Below are positions 28,365 through 36,134 of a stretch of 64,000 bases of DNA, piece by piece (the stretch's first letter is position 1; the number at the start of each line of letters is the position of its first letter). Location: contig NZ_CP044129.1 of NCBI RefSeq assembly GCF_009617995.1, forward strand, positions 1,798,001 through 1,862,000, given 5' to 3'. Below the pieces are notes generated by a model. That model made no database searches, was not told the DNA's origin, and saw only the letters and a list, made by a program, of their open reading frames with translations. The stretch is from Halomicrobium sp. LC1Hm (lineage in GTDB: Archaea; Halobacteriota; Halobacteria; Halobacteriales; Haloarculaceae). The translations under genes and the position numbers were made by a program.

Positions 28365-28389
28365 TTGTGTTCAGACCGACGACACGAGC

Positions 28390-28650
28390 ATGGTCCTCGC
28401 AAGCAGCCTCCCCGAAAAGCCAGTGATACGCACCGACGGCAAAGCACTCGGTGTGGTTCACAACCTGACGATGGAGATGGACACCGGTGATCTGGCGACG
28501 CTGATCGTCGAAACCGACCCGTCCGACGACGTCCCGGAGACACTGGAGCGGACCGACGACGGACACCTCCGCGTCCCCGCCGACCGAGTGGACGGCGTCG
28601 GCGACCAGGTCGTGGTCCGCCCGCCCGAGTCCACGAACGACCATCAGTAA
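28390..28650 (+). CDS. PRC-barrel domain protein
   Basis: The 86-residue protein is a single PRC-barrel-like beta-barrel: VIRTDGKALGVVHNLTMEMDTGDLATLIVE is followed by VPADRVDGVGDQVVV. These small haloarchaeal proteins are relatives of the photosynthetic reaction centre H-subunit barrel and of RimM; their role is not established, though ribosome- or cell-division-linked roles have been proposed for archaeal relatives. Confidence 0.88.
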   Translation: MVLASSLPEKPVIRTDGKALGVVHNLTMEMDTGDLATLIVETDPSDDVPETLERTDDGHLRVPADRVDGVGDQVVVRPPESTNDHQ

Positions 28651-28877
28651 CACTGCCGGTCGTCGCTGTATCGTGTGGCCGCTGTCGCGGTATCTGAGTG
28701 AGCGCCTGCCAGTACCGACGCTCACCGGCAGGCGACGATGCTCCGGCTCGGGAGCATCGCGAAGTTCTGATAGCACCGGCGACCGCGTTGGTCGTCTGGA
28801 TGCCGTCTCCGAGTCGGTGACTCGCCGACGGTGTGGGGATGCTGGGCTCGTCCGTACGACGCGTGAAAATCGGGAGA
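28651..28877. other. intergenic region with consecutive strong hairpins
   Basis: No protein gene is supported. Perfect inverted repeats follow one another: GTGAGCG (28698-28704) with CGCTCAC (28719-28725), CGCCTGCC (28703-28710) with GGCAGGCG (28727-28734), CGATGCTCC (28736-28744) with GGAGCATCG (28751-28759), and CGAGTC/GACTCG near 28810-28825. The first two overlap and exclude each other. The region could hold a small RNA or terminators for the converging PRC-barrel and tRNA-Thr transcripts. Confidence 0.45.
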
Positions 28878-28951
28878 AGCCAGGGGTGGGATTTGAACCC
28901 ACGAACTCTCGATTACAAGTCGAGTGCTTGGACCACCCAAGCTCCCCTGGC
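28878..28951 (-). tRNA. tRNA-Thr (TGT)
   Basis: On the minus strand the acceptor GCCAGGG pairs with CCCTGGC, with discriminator T. The anticodon stem CTCGA/TCGAG encloses the loop CTTGTAA, giving anticodon TGT for ACA codons. The T arm is GTGGG-TTCAAAT-CCCAC. Length is 74 bases, there is no intron and CCA is not encoded. Confidence 0.96.
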
Positions 28952-28977
28952 GCAGGCGGTAATTATGCGGGGACCAT

Positions 28978-29445
28978 TTAGAGGGTATCGCTTTCGGTCG
29001 ACTTTTCGAAGGCGACGCGGTGGGGTTCATAGCCGTGGCGACGGTAGAATCGGCGGGCGGCGTCGTTGTCTGCCATCGCCTCCAGCGTGACACAATCGGC
29101 GTCGCGGTCGGCCAGCTCGGACTCTGCGGCCTCCAGCAGTGCCGTCCCGATCCCCTCGTTCCGGTCGTCGGGCCGCACGTAGATGTTTCTGATCAGGCCG
29201 CGGGTCCGGTCCTGGCGGTACTCGCCGGTTTCGACGGTGAACATCACGAAGCCGACGACGGTGCGGTCGACGACCGCGACGGCGAGCTCGTCCGCGACGG
29301 TGTGTCTGAGCACCGCATCGCGTGCCGTCGAACGGTTCTCCTCTGGGAGAATGTGTGAACCGTGGCTGCGCTGGCCCCTGGCCAACTCGATCCACAGTTC
29401 GGTAACGTCGTCGACCTGACCGGTCGACGCGAGGGTGATCTCCAT
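28978..29445 (-). CDS. GNAT family N-acetyltransferase
   Basis: The 155-residue single-domain acetyltransferase has the acetyl-CoA loop VRPDDRNEGIGTALLEAAE near residue 95 and the late motif MADNDAARRFYRRHGYEP. Such proteins acetylate amines on small molecules, peptides or protein N-termini; the substrate cannot be read from sequence. It lies just upstream (minus direction: downstream) of a CBS-domain gene with only nine bases between them, so the two are likely cotranscribed. Confidence 0.9.
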   Translation of the reverse strand: MEITLASTGQVDDVTELWIELARGQRSHGSHILPEENRSTARDAVLRHTVADELAVAVVDRTVVGFVMFTVETGEYRQDRTRGLIRNIYVRPDDRNEGIGTALLEAAESELADRDADCVTLEAMADNDAARRFYRRHGYEPHRVAFEKSTESDTL

Positions 29446-29454
29446 ACGGTCGAT

Positions 29455-30048
29455 TCAGATGTCTCGACAGTCGTCACAGAGGAGCTGACCGTTGAACGCT
29501 GCCAGGTTGCGAGCGAGCGAGCCACACTGCTCGCAGATTCCCTGATCGTCGAAGGGCTCGTCGGGGATGGTCTGGCCCGCCGTCGCGGTGGCACCGACCG
29601 TCGCCACCTCGTCGGCTACCGCCTGACTCGCCGTCTGTCCCATCGCCTGCTGGGCGGTCGCTTCGCTGCCCAGCGCCGACGTGGCCAGAATGTCGTGTTC
29701 CGTGACGATGCCCGCCGGCTCGCCGCCGTCGGAGACGACGAGCCAGCTGGTCGACCACGACGACATCCGGTCGCGTGCCTCTGGCAGTGTCTCCTCGGCA
29801 GCGACGGTCGGGACGGACTCGGTCATCACGTCTTCGACCGTCGCAGCCGCCGGATCGCCGTCTGAGACGAGGTGGGCGAGCACGTCCCTGTCGGTGACGA
29901 CGCCGACCGGCTCGGAGCCACGCAGCACGACGGCCAGATCGGCCTCCTCTCGAAGCAGCAGTTCCGACGTTTCCAGAACACCGTCCGATTCGCTCACGCC
30001 GACGAACTCGCGTTCCATCACCTCCCGCACTGTCACGTTCTCGTTCAT
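29455..30048 (-). CDS. CBS-pair protein with C-terminal zinc ribbon
   Basis: The 197-residue protein has two CBS motifs in tandem (about residues 6-60 and 70-125), with VGVVTDRDVLAHLV and AGIVTEHDILATSAL. A spacer and a C-terminal zinc ribbon follow with CEQCGSLARN and LLCDDCRDI. CBS pairs bind adenine nucleotides and act as energy or ionic sensors. The zinc ribbon might bind nucleic acid or protein. The ATG at 30048 gives MNENVTVREVM, the normal beginning; the longer frame adds only MLPAT. Confidence 0.88.
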   Translation of the reverse strand: MNENVTVREVMEREFVGVSESDGVLETSELLLREEADLAVVLRGSEPVGVVTDRDVLAHLVSDGDPAAATVEDVMTESVPTVAAEETLPEARDRMSSWSTSWLVVSDGGEPAGIVTEHDILATSALGSEATAQQAMGQTASQAVADEVATVGATATAGQTIPDEPFDDQGICEQCGSLARNLAAFNGQLLCDDCRDI

Positions 30049-30131
30049 GGTAGCTGGTAACACACAGGTGCCCTAAAAGCTACCTGCACTACGCTTATAC
30101 CCGCCGCGTTCGAATAGTAAAGACTGGACCG

Positions 30132-30893
30132 TCAGAACTCGATCGTGACGTCGTCGCCGGTCGCTCGGCACTCTTCGAGGGCGTGCTTGGCGGTGATTCC
30201 GGCGTCGGCGGCGACGCCACCCCGGCCGACACCGACCTTCAGTTCGACGCCGACGGTCTCCTGGACGTGATCGATCGCCGCCCGGTAGTCGGCTTCGTCC
30301 AGTTCCGGACACGTCGCGATGACGTTGTCTCCACCGACGAAAAAGGCCAGCGAGTCGTGGGCTCGTCGCATGTGGCGCATCAACTCGGCGTACCCCTGTT
30401 CGATCTCGATGAACGTGTCGAACTCGTTGAGCTGGTCGGTGTACTTCTCGGTCGCGTCGTTCACGTCGAAGTGGGCGATCTGTACGTCTTCGTCGGTGCG
30501 GAACTCCTCGTCGACGACGCGTCCCTTGAGGATCTCTCGGCGGTGTTCGTCCTGCGCGCTCCCGGCCGCCTGGAGTTGCTCGGTCGCGGTGCCCAGCGCC
30601 TCGGCCGGCGTCGTCCCGGTCGCGACGCTCAGACTCATCGTCACCGGATATCGGTTCGCGACCGACTCCTGGATGAGTGCGTGATCGTCGAGATCGACGC
30701 CGTTGCTGACCGCGATCATGTTGTCGAACCGGGTGAAGAAGACGTACGCGTCCCGGTTCCCGAACAGCTGAGAGAGATCGGCAAAGAGGCGCGACTGGAG
30801 GGTCTGGAGATCCACTTCGCGGCGTGGCTCCGGCGTCACCGTCCACGGCCCGTAGTTGTCGATCTGTATGTGGGTCACCTGCGTGTTGGTCAC
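30132..30893 (-). CDS. gch3: GTP cyclohydrolase III
   Basis: The 253-residue enzyme converts GTP to the formamidopyrimidine that starts archaeal flavin and F420 deazaflavin precursor synthesis. Signatures are the N-terminal TQVTHIQIDNYGPWTV, YVFFTRFDNMIAVSNG, and the GGDN-type cyclase-like motif FFVGGDNVIATCP near residue 180. Length and motif order match the archaeal family closely. Confidence 0.95.
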   Translation of the reverse strand: MTNTQVTHIQIDNYGPWTVTPEPRREVDLQTLQSRLFADLSQLFGNRDAYVFFTRFDNMIAVSNGVDLDDHALIQESVANRYPVTMSLSVATGTTPAEALGTATEQLQAAGSAQDEHRREILKGRVVDEEFRTDEDVQIAHFDVNDATEKYTDQLNEFDTFIEIEQGYAELMRHMRRAHDSLAFFVGGDNVIATCPELDEADYRAAIDHVQETVGVELKVGVGRGGVAADAGITAKHALEECRATGDDVTIEF

Positions 30894-31035
30894 GGTTGGC
30901 TCACCGTTAGCGAGGGACGGCTATTGTTCTGTCGGAACGGCCCGTCGAGTCGGGAGCGGTGCGGGCTCGGGAGACGACGGAGAGCGTCTCCCGATGGCGC
31001 ACGGTCGATCGGATAACGATCGACGACAATCCGTA

Positions 31036-31200
31036 TCAGAAACGGTGTTGGCCGGCCACTGCGTCGTCGGCCAGCGCCACCGTGGCGACCATCGAGTCGT
31101 ACTCGACGACGCCGGTCGCAGTGAGCTTCGGGAGGTGTCGCTCGAAGAACGCGTCGCGGACCGAGCGGCGCTCGAAAGAATGTGTCGCAGTCACATACCT
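31036..31200 (-). pseudogene. remnant of a DUF7344-type HTH regulator
   Basis: One frame on the minus strand reads DAFFERHLPKLTATGVVEYDS, the C-terminal half of the winged-helix (DUF7344-like) domain found in many haloarchaeal regulators. The DNA-binding N-terminal half is missing because the next gene begins directly upstream. No suitable start codon gives a complete domain. I read it as a degraded fragment; a very small functional protein cannot be excluded. Bases 30894-31035 hold nothing else supportable. Confidence 0.45.
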
Positions 31201-31210
31201 CACGCGCCCA

Positions 31211-31510
31211 CTACGCGTGTTCGAGCCGGTAGGGCCAGTAATCGGCCGATCGAAGCGCACGCCCCAGTGCCTTGTGGAACTCCGGGAAGTCCTCGAACTC
31301 CGAGCCGTCGACGTGCTCGAAGATGTCGGCGACGGAGACGACGGTCTCGTAGTCGATTCGAACCGGGTGGTCGCCGTACTCCGCGACGAACTCCTCGGCC
31401 GACAGCGGGAAGTCCGCCTCCTCGTCGATCTTCTTTGCGATCACCGCATGGCCGTACTTTCGACGCCCTTCGCTCCCTTCCTCGCCGTCGGGATCGTGTG
31501 GCCAGTCCAT
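31211..31510 (-). CDS. DUF5785-like conserved haloarchaeal protein
   Basis: The 99-residue acidic protein begins MDWPHDPDGEEGSEGRRKYG, which I associate with the haloarchaeal DUF5785 family from memory. It contains DFPLSAEEFVAEYGDHPVRID and EFHKALGRALRSADYWPY. The ATG at 31510 gives this N-terminus; the open frame extends nine codons further. Function is unknown. Confidence 0.82.
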   Translation of the reverse strand: MDWPHDPDGEEGSEGRRKYGHAVIAKKIDEEADFPLSAEEFVAEYGDHPVRIDYETVVSVADIFEHVDGSEFEDFPEFHKALGRALRSADYWPYRLEHA

Positions 31511-31548
31511 ACCGGATGGGTAGGGTGACCCACGCAAAAATCTCCCGA

Positions 31549-32907
31549 TTACCAGCGTTGGAGCGCGACGAGGAGGACGCCGATCACGGCGACACCGCCA
31601 CCGATCGCGATCTCGGTGAGGCCCACGTCGAACTCCGAGACGGACTCGGGCACAGACACGTCGAACTCGCTGTCGGACTCGGGGGGAGTGGCGTCATCGG
31701 TCTCCGTCTGGCCCGCACCGTCGTCGGACTCCGGCGTGCTGTCTCCGTCCGTCGTCTGCTCGCTGTCGGTCTCGGTCTGTTCGCGGTCACCCGTCTCGAC
31801 GACGACGTTGCCCACGAACTGCTCGTCGAGCGCGACGCGATAGTTCCCGTCGCGACTGATCGCCTCGGACACGGTGATCTGTCGGGTCTCGCCGGGGCCG
31901 AGCGTCACGGTCTCGTTGCTGACGGCGGTCCCGTCGACCCGCAGCGACGCCGTGTACTCGCCGGCCACGTCGCCCGCGTTGGTGACGTTCGCGCTGACGG
32001 ACAGTTCCTTCTCGACCCCGTTCTCGCTGGTCGACAGCGTGTGTCCGCCGACTTCGAACACCGAGACGAGCGAGCCGACGAACAGCGTCTCGGTCTCGTT
32101 GGTCCGGGCCTCGTAGACGTAGCGGCCGTCAGCGGGGCCTTCGAATGTCGTGTTGGTTCGCTCGACGGCACCGTCCGTGCCGCTGTAGATTTCGACCTCG
32201 TCGCTGTCCACGTCGGTCGCGTCGATCACGGACTGGTTGACCGCGATCCGGACCCGTCGGTCGTCCACGTCGGCGGCCTGCTGGACGGTGACGGCACCGA
32301 AGACGGTGGTTCCCTCACCAGACGGGAGCGAGAACGGCACCGCCTCCGTATCGGTGTAGGTCGCGACCGTCCGGTTGAACCTGTCTCTGCTGGTCCTGAA
32401 CGTGAGCGAGTCGACGGCCAGCGAGTCGTTCGTCGCCGGGAAGGCCGCGGTGACTGGCCCGGTCCCGTCGACCGCGCCGGTCCGGACCGTCATGGTTCGC
32501 CCGTCGGACCGATACTCGGTCGTCCGCGCGACCGCACGGTCCACGAGGACCGTCCCGGCCGTCTTCGAGTTGGCGACGATCTCGTACTCTCCGGTTTCGT
32601 CGAAAGTGAGCGGCACCCGCACGGTCCGCGATCCGCCGCTGTCGACGGCGTAGTTTTCGACGTGTACTTCCTCGCCGTTGGCCGTGATCGTGACGCGACC
32701 GGCACCGTCGTCCTCGCCGGTGTTTCGGAGTCTGAGCTTCACGTCAACGCTATCGCCCGTCGCAGTCGTCTTCTCGGTCAGCGACGCACCCGCGACGAAC
32801 ACGCGCGGCGCAGCCAGCGCCGGTCCGATGCTACTGACGACCAGTAGTCCGGCGACGAGAAGCGCCAGACCGGTCCCCAATCTCGACGACGTTGTGTTGC
32901 TCGACAT
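31549..32907 (-). CDS. secreted cell-surface glycoprotein with CARDB-like domains
   Basis: The 452-residue protein has a signal peptide (hydrophobic stretch LALLVAGLLVVSSIGPALA, cleavage near AAP). Beta-sandwich repeats resembling CARDB/DUF11 domains follow, for example VKLRLRNTGEDDGAGRV and VSANVTNAGDVAGEYTASL, with many N-x-T/S glycosylation sequons. A Thr/Asp/Glu-rich spacer precedes a C-terminal membrane anchor (IAIGGGVAVIGVLLVALQRW). The topology fits a surface protein anchored in the membrane; the ligand is unknown. A TTATACC box lies about 40 bases upstream. Confidence 0.85.
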   Translation of the reverse strand: MSSNTTSSRLGTGLALLVAGLLVVSSIGPALAAPRVFVAGASLTEKTTATGDSVDVKLRLRNTGEDDGAGRVTITANGEEVHVENYAVDSGGSRTVRVPLTFDETGEYEIVANSKTAGTVLVDRAVARTTEYRSDGRTMTVRTGAVDGTGPVTAAFPATNDSLAVDSLTFRTSRDRFNRTVATYTDTEAVPFSLPSGEGTTVFGAVTVQQAADVDDRRVRIAVNQSVIDATDVDSDEVEIYSGTDGAVERTNTTFEGPADGRYVYEARTNETETLFVGSLVSVFEVGGHTLSTSENGVEKELSVSANVTNAGDVAGEYTASLRVDGTAVSNETVTLGPGETRQITVSEAISRDGNYRVALDEQFVGNVVVETGDREQTETDSEQTTDGDSTPESDDGAGQTETDDATPPESDSEFDVSVPESVSEFDVGLTEIAIGGGVAVIGVLLVALQRW

Positions 32908-33090
32908 CTGTAACACTCTGTTTGATTGAACAACTTAGCACCACGGTATAAGCTTCGTGTTTTGTGAAAGCGATTTTTTGCCGTCCGGTCAGCCCTCGAC
33001 CGTCGCCCCGGATGGCCGCGATGGCGGCCGTACTGCTGGGGAGAGCTCGGGCTGTGCCGTCGCTACGCAGTGCTGGGCGGAGTGAGACAG

Positions 33091-33172
33091 CGGTGGGACT
33101 GGGATTTGAACCCAGGAGGCTTGCGCCACCTGCTTTCAAGGCAGGCGCAATGGGCCGCTCTGCCATCCCACC
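33091..33172 (-). tRNA. tRNA-Ser (TGA), interrupted-and-restored integration target
   Basis: On the minus strand the acceptor GGTGGGA pairs with TCCCACC and the discriminator is G. The anticodon stem CCTGC/GCAGG encloses CTTGAAA, giving anticodon TGA. A class II variable arm and GGTTCAAATCC T-loop are present. Its 5' half, from the anticodon loop to base 1, belongs to a direct repeat whose second copy lies 3.8 kb away. The intact gene is therefore a junction of host 3' half and element-borne 5' half. Confidence 0.95.
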
Positions 33173-33184
33173 ACGGGACAGTCG
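33131..33184 (+). repeat. left attachment site repeat inside tRNA-Ser
   Basis: These 54 bases match 36967-37020 at 53 positions; the first 44 (33131-33174) are identical. They run from the tRNA anticodon loop through its 5' end and ten bases beyond. The left copy is part of the intact tRNA. Confidence 0.93.
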
Positions 33185-33269
33185 ACTATCCGATTGCCCT
33201 CGGGCGGTTTTCTGGGTCTTCTGGAGAAAGACAATGCAAATGCCTCACTCCAACCCAGCTAAGTTGAAC

Positions 33270-33312
33270 CGGGTAATGACCCTCGAAATCGTGCCACACA
33301 GGGCGTGGTACG
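33270..33312 (+). promoter_or_regulatory. dyad symmetries abutting the integrase start
   Basis: GGGT-AATG-ACCC (33270-33281) is a short perfect inverted repeat. CGTGCCAC (33290-33297) and GTGGTACG (33305-33312) form a second, 7 of 8 paired, ending on the base before the integrase ATG. They could be operators for a regulator or recombinase arm sites. Confidence 0.4.
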
Positions 33313-34410
33313 ATGTCTGAGCGCGCAAAAGTTGAAGGTATCGTTCTAATCTACGAACCAACGGAAGACTATCTTAACGAGCGACAGCTTATTGCTTACC
33401 GAAATCACCGGGAAAAGCTCATCAAGTGGCTCGCCCGACAGGGAAAAGATCCAGAGAGGTTGGAGGGTTACGCTTATGATACGTACTACACCTACGCCAA
33501 CATTATTTGTCAGTTCCACCGTTCCATCTGGGACGAGGAAGGTCGTTTCACGCTGGATCTTACACACCAACAAGCTGACGAGTACCTACGCGGACTGATT
33601 CTTGGGGATCGAGAATATTCAGCAAGTCACCTCCACAATGCAAAACTTGCACTGAAAGCTTATTTCCGGTTCATTGGCAATGATTGGGAACCGGACATTT
33701 CGGTTCCTTCTCAATCGGGTGTTTCTCAGCCAAAGGACTTTGTGACAGAAGAGGAGCGGAAAGCACTCCGAGAAGCAGTACTCGAATATGGCTCGCTCCC
33801 TGCCTATGCAGCACTTGATCCCGAAGAACGCCGTGAATGGAAGCAGTATCTCGCTCGTCGGTTCGGCAAGCCGATGAAGGAGGTTGGCCCAGAAGATTGG
33901 AGCCGTGCAAACGGATTCAAGTACGTGAGTATTCTCAATGCCTCACTTGATGCTGGCCTTCGACCGGTAGAGGTTGGCCGAGCGAAAACATACTGGGTAG
34001 ATATTGAAAACGCAGCGCTTCGCATCCCGGAGAAGGACTCCTCGAAAAACAAGGACAATTGGACGGTGAGTCTTCGCGAAGAAACGACTGAATATCTTGC
34101 GCAGTGGCTCAGCGAGCGTGAAATGTACGAGAAGTACGATAGTACAGAATCACTCTGGTTGACCCGACACGGAAACCCTTATTCTGGGAAATCCCTCCGA
34201 GTGCTACTGGACAATCTGAGGGATATTGCGGGCATTGAGCGCGACTTTTCTTGGTATGCCATTCGTCATTCAACAGGGACGTATATGGCCCGTGAGGAAG
34301 GTCTCGCAGCCGCACAATCGCAATTAAGACACCGAAGAGAAGAAACGACTATGAAATATGACCAAGCCCCTGTGTCAGACCGAAGGGAGGCACTCAACAG
34401 GATGGGATAG
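33313..34410 (+). CDS. int: tyrosine recombinase/integrase of the tRNA-Ser element
   Basis: The 365-residue protein has a SAM-like N-terminal core-binding domain (about 20-125) and a C-terminal catalytic domain. I read the catalytic residues as R217 (AGLRPVEVG), Y315-A-I-R318, H340 (LRHR) and nucleophile Y349 (MKYDQ). The usual HxxR is thus YxxR, a variant seen in some archaeal and viral integrases. It is encoded immediately inside the left repeat and reads into the element. Codon usage is AT-richer than the host's, consistent with transfer. Confidence 0.93.
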   Translation: MSERAKVEGIVLIYEPTEDYLNERQLIAYRNHREKLIKWLARQGKDPERLEGYAYDTYYTYANIICQFHRSIWDEEGRFTLDLTHQQADEYLRGLILGDREYSASHLHNAKLALKAYFRFIGNDWEPDISVPSQSGVSQPKDFVTEEERKALREAVLEYGSLPAYAALDPEERREWKQYLARRFGKPMKEVGPEDWSRANGFKYVSILNASLDAGLRPVEVGRAKTYWVDIENAALRIPEKDSSKNKDNWTVSLREETTEYLAQWLSEREMYEKYDSTESLWLTRHGNPYSGKSLRVLLDNLRDIAGIERDFSWYAIRHSTGTYMAREEGLAAAQSQLRHRREETTMKYDQAPVSDRREALNRMG

Positions 34411-34601
34411 AAGCTTTGCCCCAATACTGTGCCGCTCCGATAATTTTCAAACGATATACAATAACAGAGAACATTGCGGAATGTACAATACTATATTGAA
34501 AATTCCACGCCTAAATACTACTAATATAGTTCTATTTCCACAATACCAAGGCACAAATAATATCGAGAATAAGGTCTTTCGCTTTGATTGATCCAGCAAA
34601 A

Positions 34602-34671
34602 CTTATCCAGATTATTTGAGTTGATTTTAAGCCGCTTATTTGGCGCTTAGAGTGGTTTCTTTGTTCAGAGG
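34602..34671 (+). repeat. diverged direct repeat, copy A (partner 35697-35769)
   Basis: The core GCCGCTTATTTGGCGCTTAG (34631-34650) corresponds to GCCGCTTGTATGGCGCTTAG at 35729-35748, 18 of 20 identical. Similarity extends on both sides (CTTATCCAGATTAT against GTTATTCAGATTAT). The core is itself an imperfect inverted repeat. Confidence 0.6.
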
Positions 34672-34892
34672 AATTCCCCTATGGAAGAGTGTCAAACGCC
34701 ACAGAATAGATTACAGACACTCTCAGAGGGATTGTCGGTCAAGGTCAATGCTGCAACCGATGGGTCCAACTGAATCTACCGGGGTGTGTGAACCCTTGCC
34801 CATACAATACTACTACAATACAGTACTATACAACTTCTATATTCGGAGCCCCCAATAACGAGTTTAGATTGGTCCAAAATTGTGTATGTTAG

Positions 34893-34974
34893 TACGATAA
34901 TCTAGACTAGGAAGCGCCACTGTAGGATATTAATACGATAATCTAGACTAGGAAGCCCCACTGTAGGATAGTAT
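34893..34974 (+). repeat. 41-bp tandem repeat, two units
   Basis: Units 34893-34933 and 34934-34974 both begin TACGATAATCTAGACTAGGA and differ at about four positions. A weak third copy of the centre (TTAGACTCGGAAGCG) occurs near 35010. The TCTAGA core is palindromic. Iteron-like units of this kind are found at plasmid origins and recombinase binding sites. Confidence 0.75.
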
Positions 34975-35696
34975 ATTCCTTCATAGTCCAGTATTGCTGT
35001 ACACATTGTTAGACTCGGAAGCGAACAACGGCTAAAGAATCAGTACAATATGCAGGAACCCCCATTTAACAATTGTATGGTAGGCTCACAAACCAGAGAC
35101 AGCAGTCGCTTCCGGGAACAGCAACTTCTCACAGATAGTATAGCAATTGGTAGGCCGTGTCAGGAGCCTCCAATAGATCATACAAAGTCCTTTGAGCCGT
35201 CTCTTGTCGTATATTACGCCGTCCAACGGCCTCATTTTCGAGCCAAGAAGTACCACCTTCTAAACAATAGCGGGGTATACACAGTGACGTTGGGTTTGAG
35301 ACGGTGCTGATGCAAGCAGAGAATTTTACATCTCTAAATATTCAGAATATATTTTTAAATTTGCTACATTTGGGTATAGAATGGGCCGATACACTGATCT
35401 TCTGAATTTAGTGTAGGATTGTAAAAGAATGTAATTCTAATAGCTTGGAGAATACAGGAGTTGTGCGCTTCCGGGTCTACAAATTATATGTAATATTGAC
35501 ATTGGATCTACGCGATTACTGATCAAGGTGTCCAGTGTGTCGAGGTTGATCTATGCAGATGTTCTGTAGCTAACAGTACATCACCGGACTCCACCCAGCC
35601 ACCCTCCAAGTTCCGGCTCGCCTCCGGCTCGCGGGCTTTCTCAACCGCACAATGATGCCTGTAGTGTGAAAAACCAATTATTTATGAGAACCTTTA

Positions 35697-35769
35697 TAAG
35701 TTATTCAGATTATGCCGATTACATCTATGCCGCTTGTATGGCGCTTAGAACTGTTTCAGTTTGTACAGG
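35697..35769 (+). repeat. diverged direct repeat, copy B (partner 34602-34671)
   Basis: The matching core is GCCGCTTGTATGGCGCTTAG at 35729-35748, 1,098 bases from copy A and in the same orientation. Confidence 0.6.
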
Positions 35770-35889
35770 ATACCAAACCACATACTTCATGAAGAAATTG
35801 ATTCTGACCCCATTCATGGACTTCTCAACGAATCTAAGAGTGGACACACTGGCCGCATTCACTGAGATATGCTAAATACAGTGGAATAC

Positions 35890-36060
35890 ACCATTTGTTT
35901 TCCCTTCTCTCCCTCGTCTCTTTGCATTCCCCTGCTTTCCCCTTTCCTTTCTCCCCCTTAGAAAACAAATCACAGTACAAAATATCCCCCTCTATCCTAT
36001 CCCCTATGGTCCCCTTTCCTTTCTCTACTCCCTCCCCTCCGCCTATCATCCCTTTCACAG
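35890..36060 (+). other. pyrimidine-rich tract with a 10-bp inverted repeat
   Basis: About 170 bases are almost wholly C and T on the plus strand. Within it, ATTTGTTTTC near 35892 and GAAAACAAAT near 35962 form a perfect 10-bp inverted repeat. Overlapping open frames on both strands (35895-36080 plus, 35834-36058 minus) reflect the composition, and I do not support them as genes. Confidence 0.6.
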
Positions 36061-36134
36061 CAACGCATCCCGTAGCCTAACCCCCAGAAGGAGGTTACAG
36101 GGGGAAACAGCATGGCGCGTTCTGGCTGCCAATG

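Larger units (their letters stand above)
34411..36134. other. AT-rich, gene-poor interior of the integrated element
   Basis: About 1.7 kb with short open frames only (for example 34640-34858, 35050-35310, 35666-35875). Their translations have no recognisable domain and look like chance ORFs. The stretch holds a 41-bp tandem repeat, a diverged pair of about 70-bp direct repeats and a pyrimidine-rich tract, listed separately. It may contain the element's replication or recombination sites, or be decayed coding sequence. Confidence 0.5.

Noticed and set aside
34640-34858. Short ORF inside the integrated element
   Set aside because: AT-rich DNA with no recognisable motif and no Shine-Dalgarno; it also crosses a repeat copy.
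34893-34974. CRISPR array
   Set aside because: Two adjacent 41-bp units with no spacer between them and no cas genes; a tandem repeat instead.
35050-35310. 86-codon ORF inside the integrated element
   Set aside because: No domain, odd composition and no promoter at leaderless spacing; more likely chance.
35834-36080. Overlapping ORFs on both strands in the pyrimidine-rich tract
   Set aside because: Both translations are low-complexity products of the biased composition.
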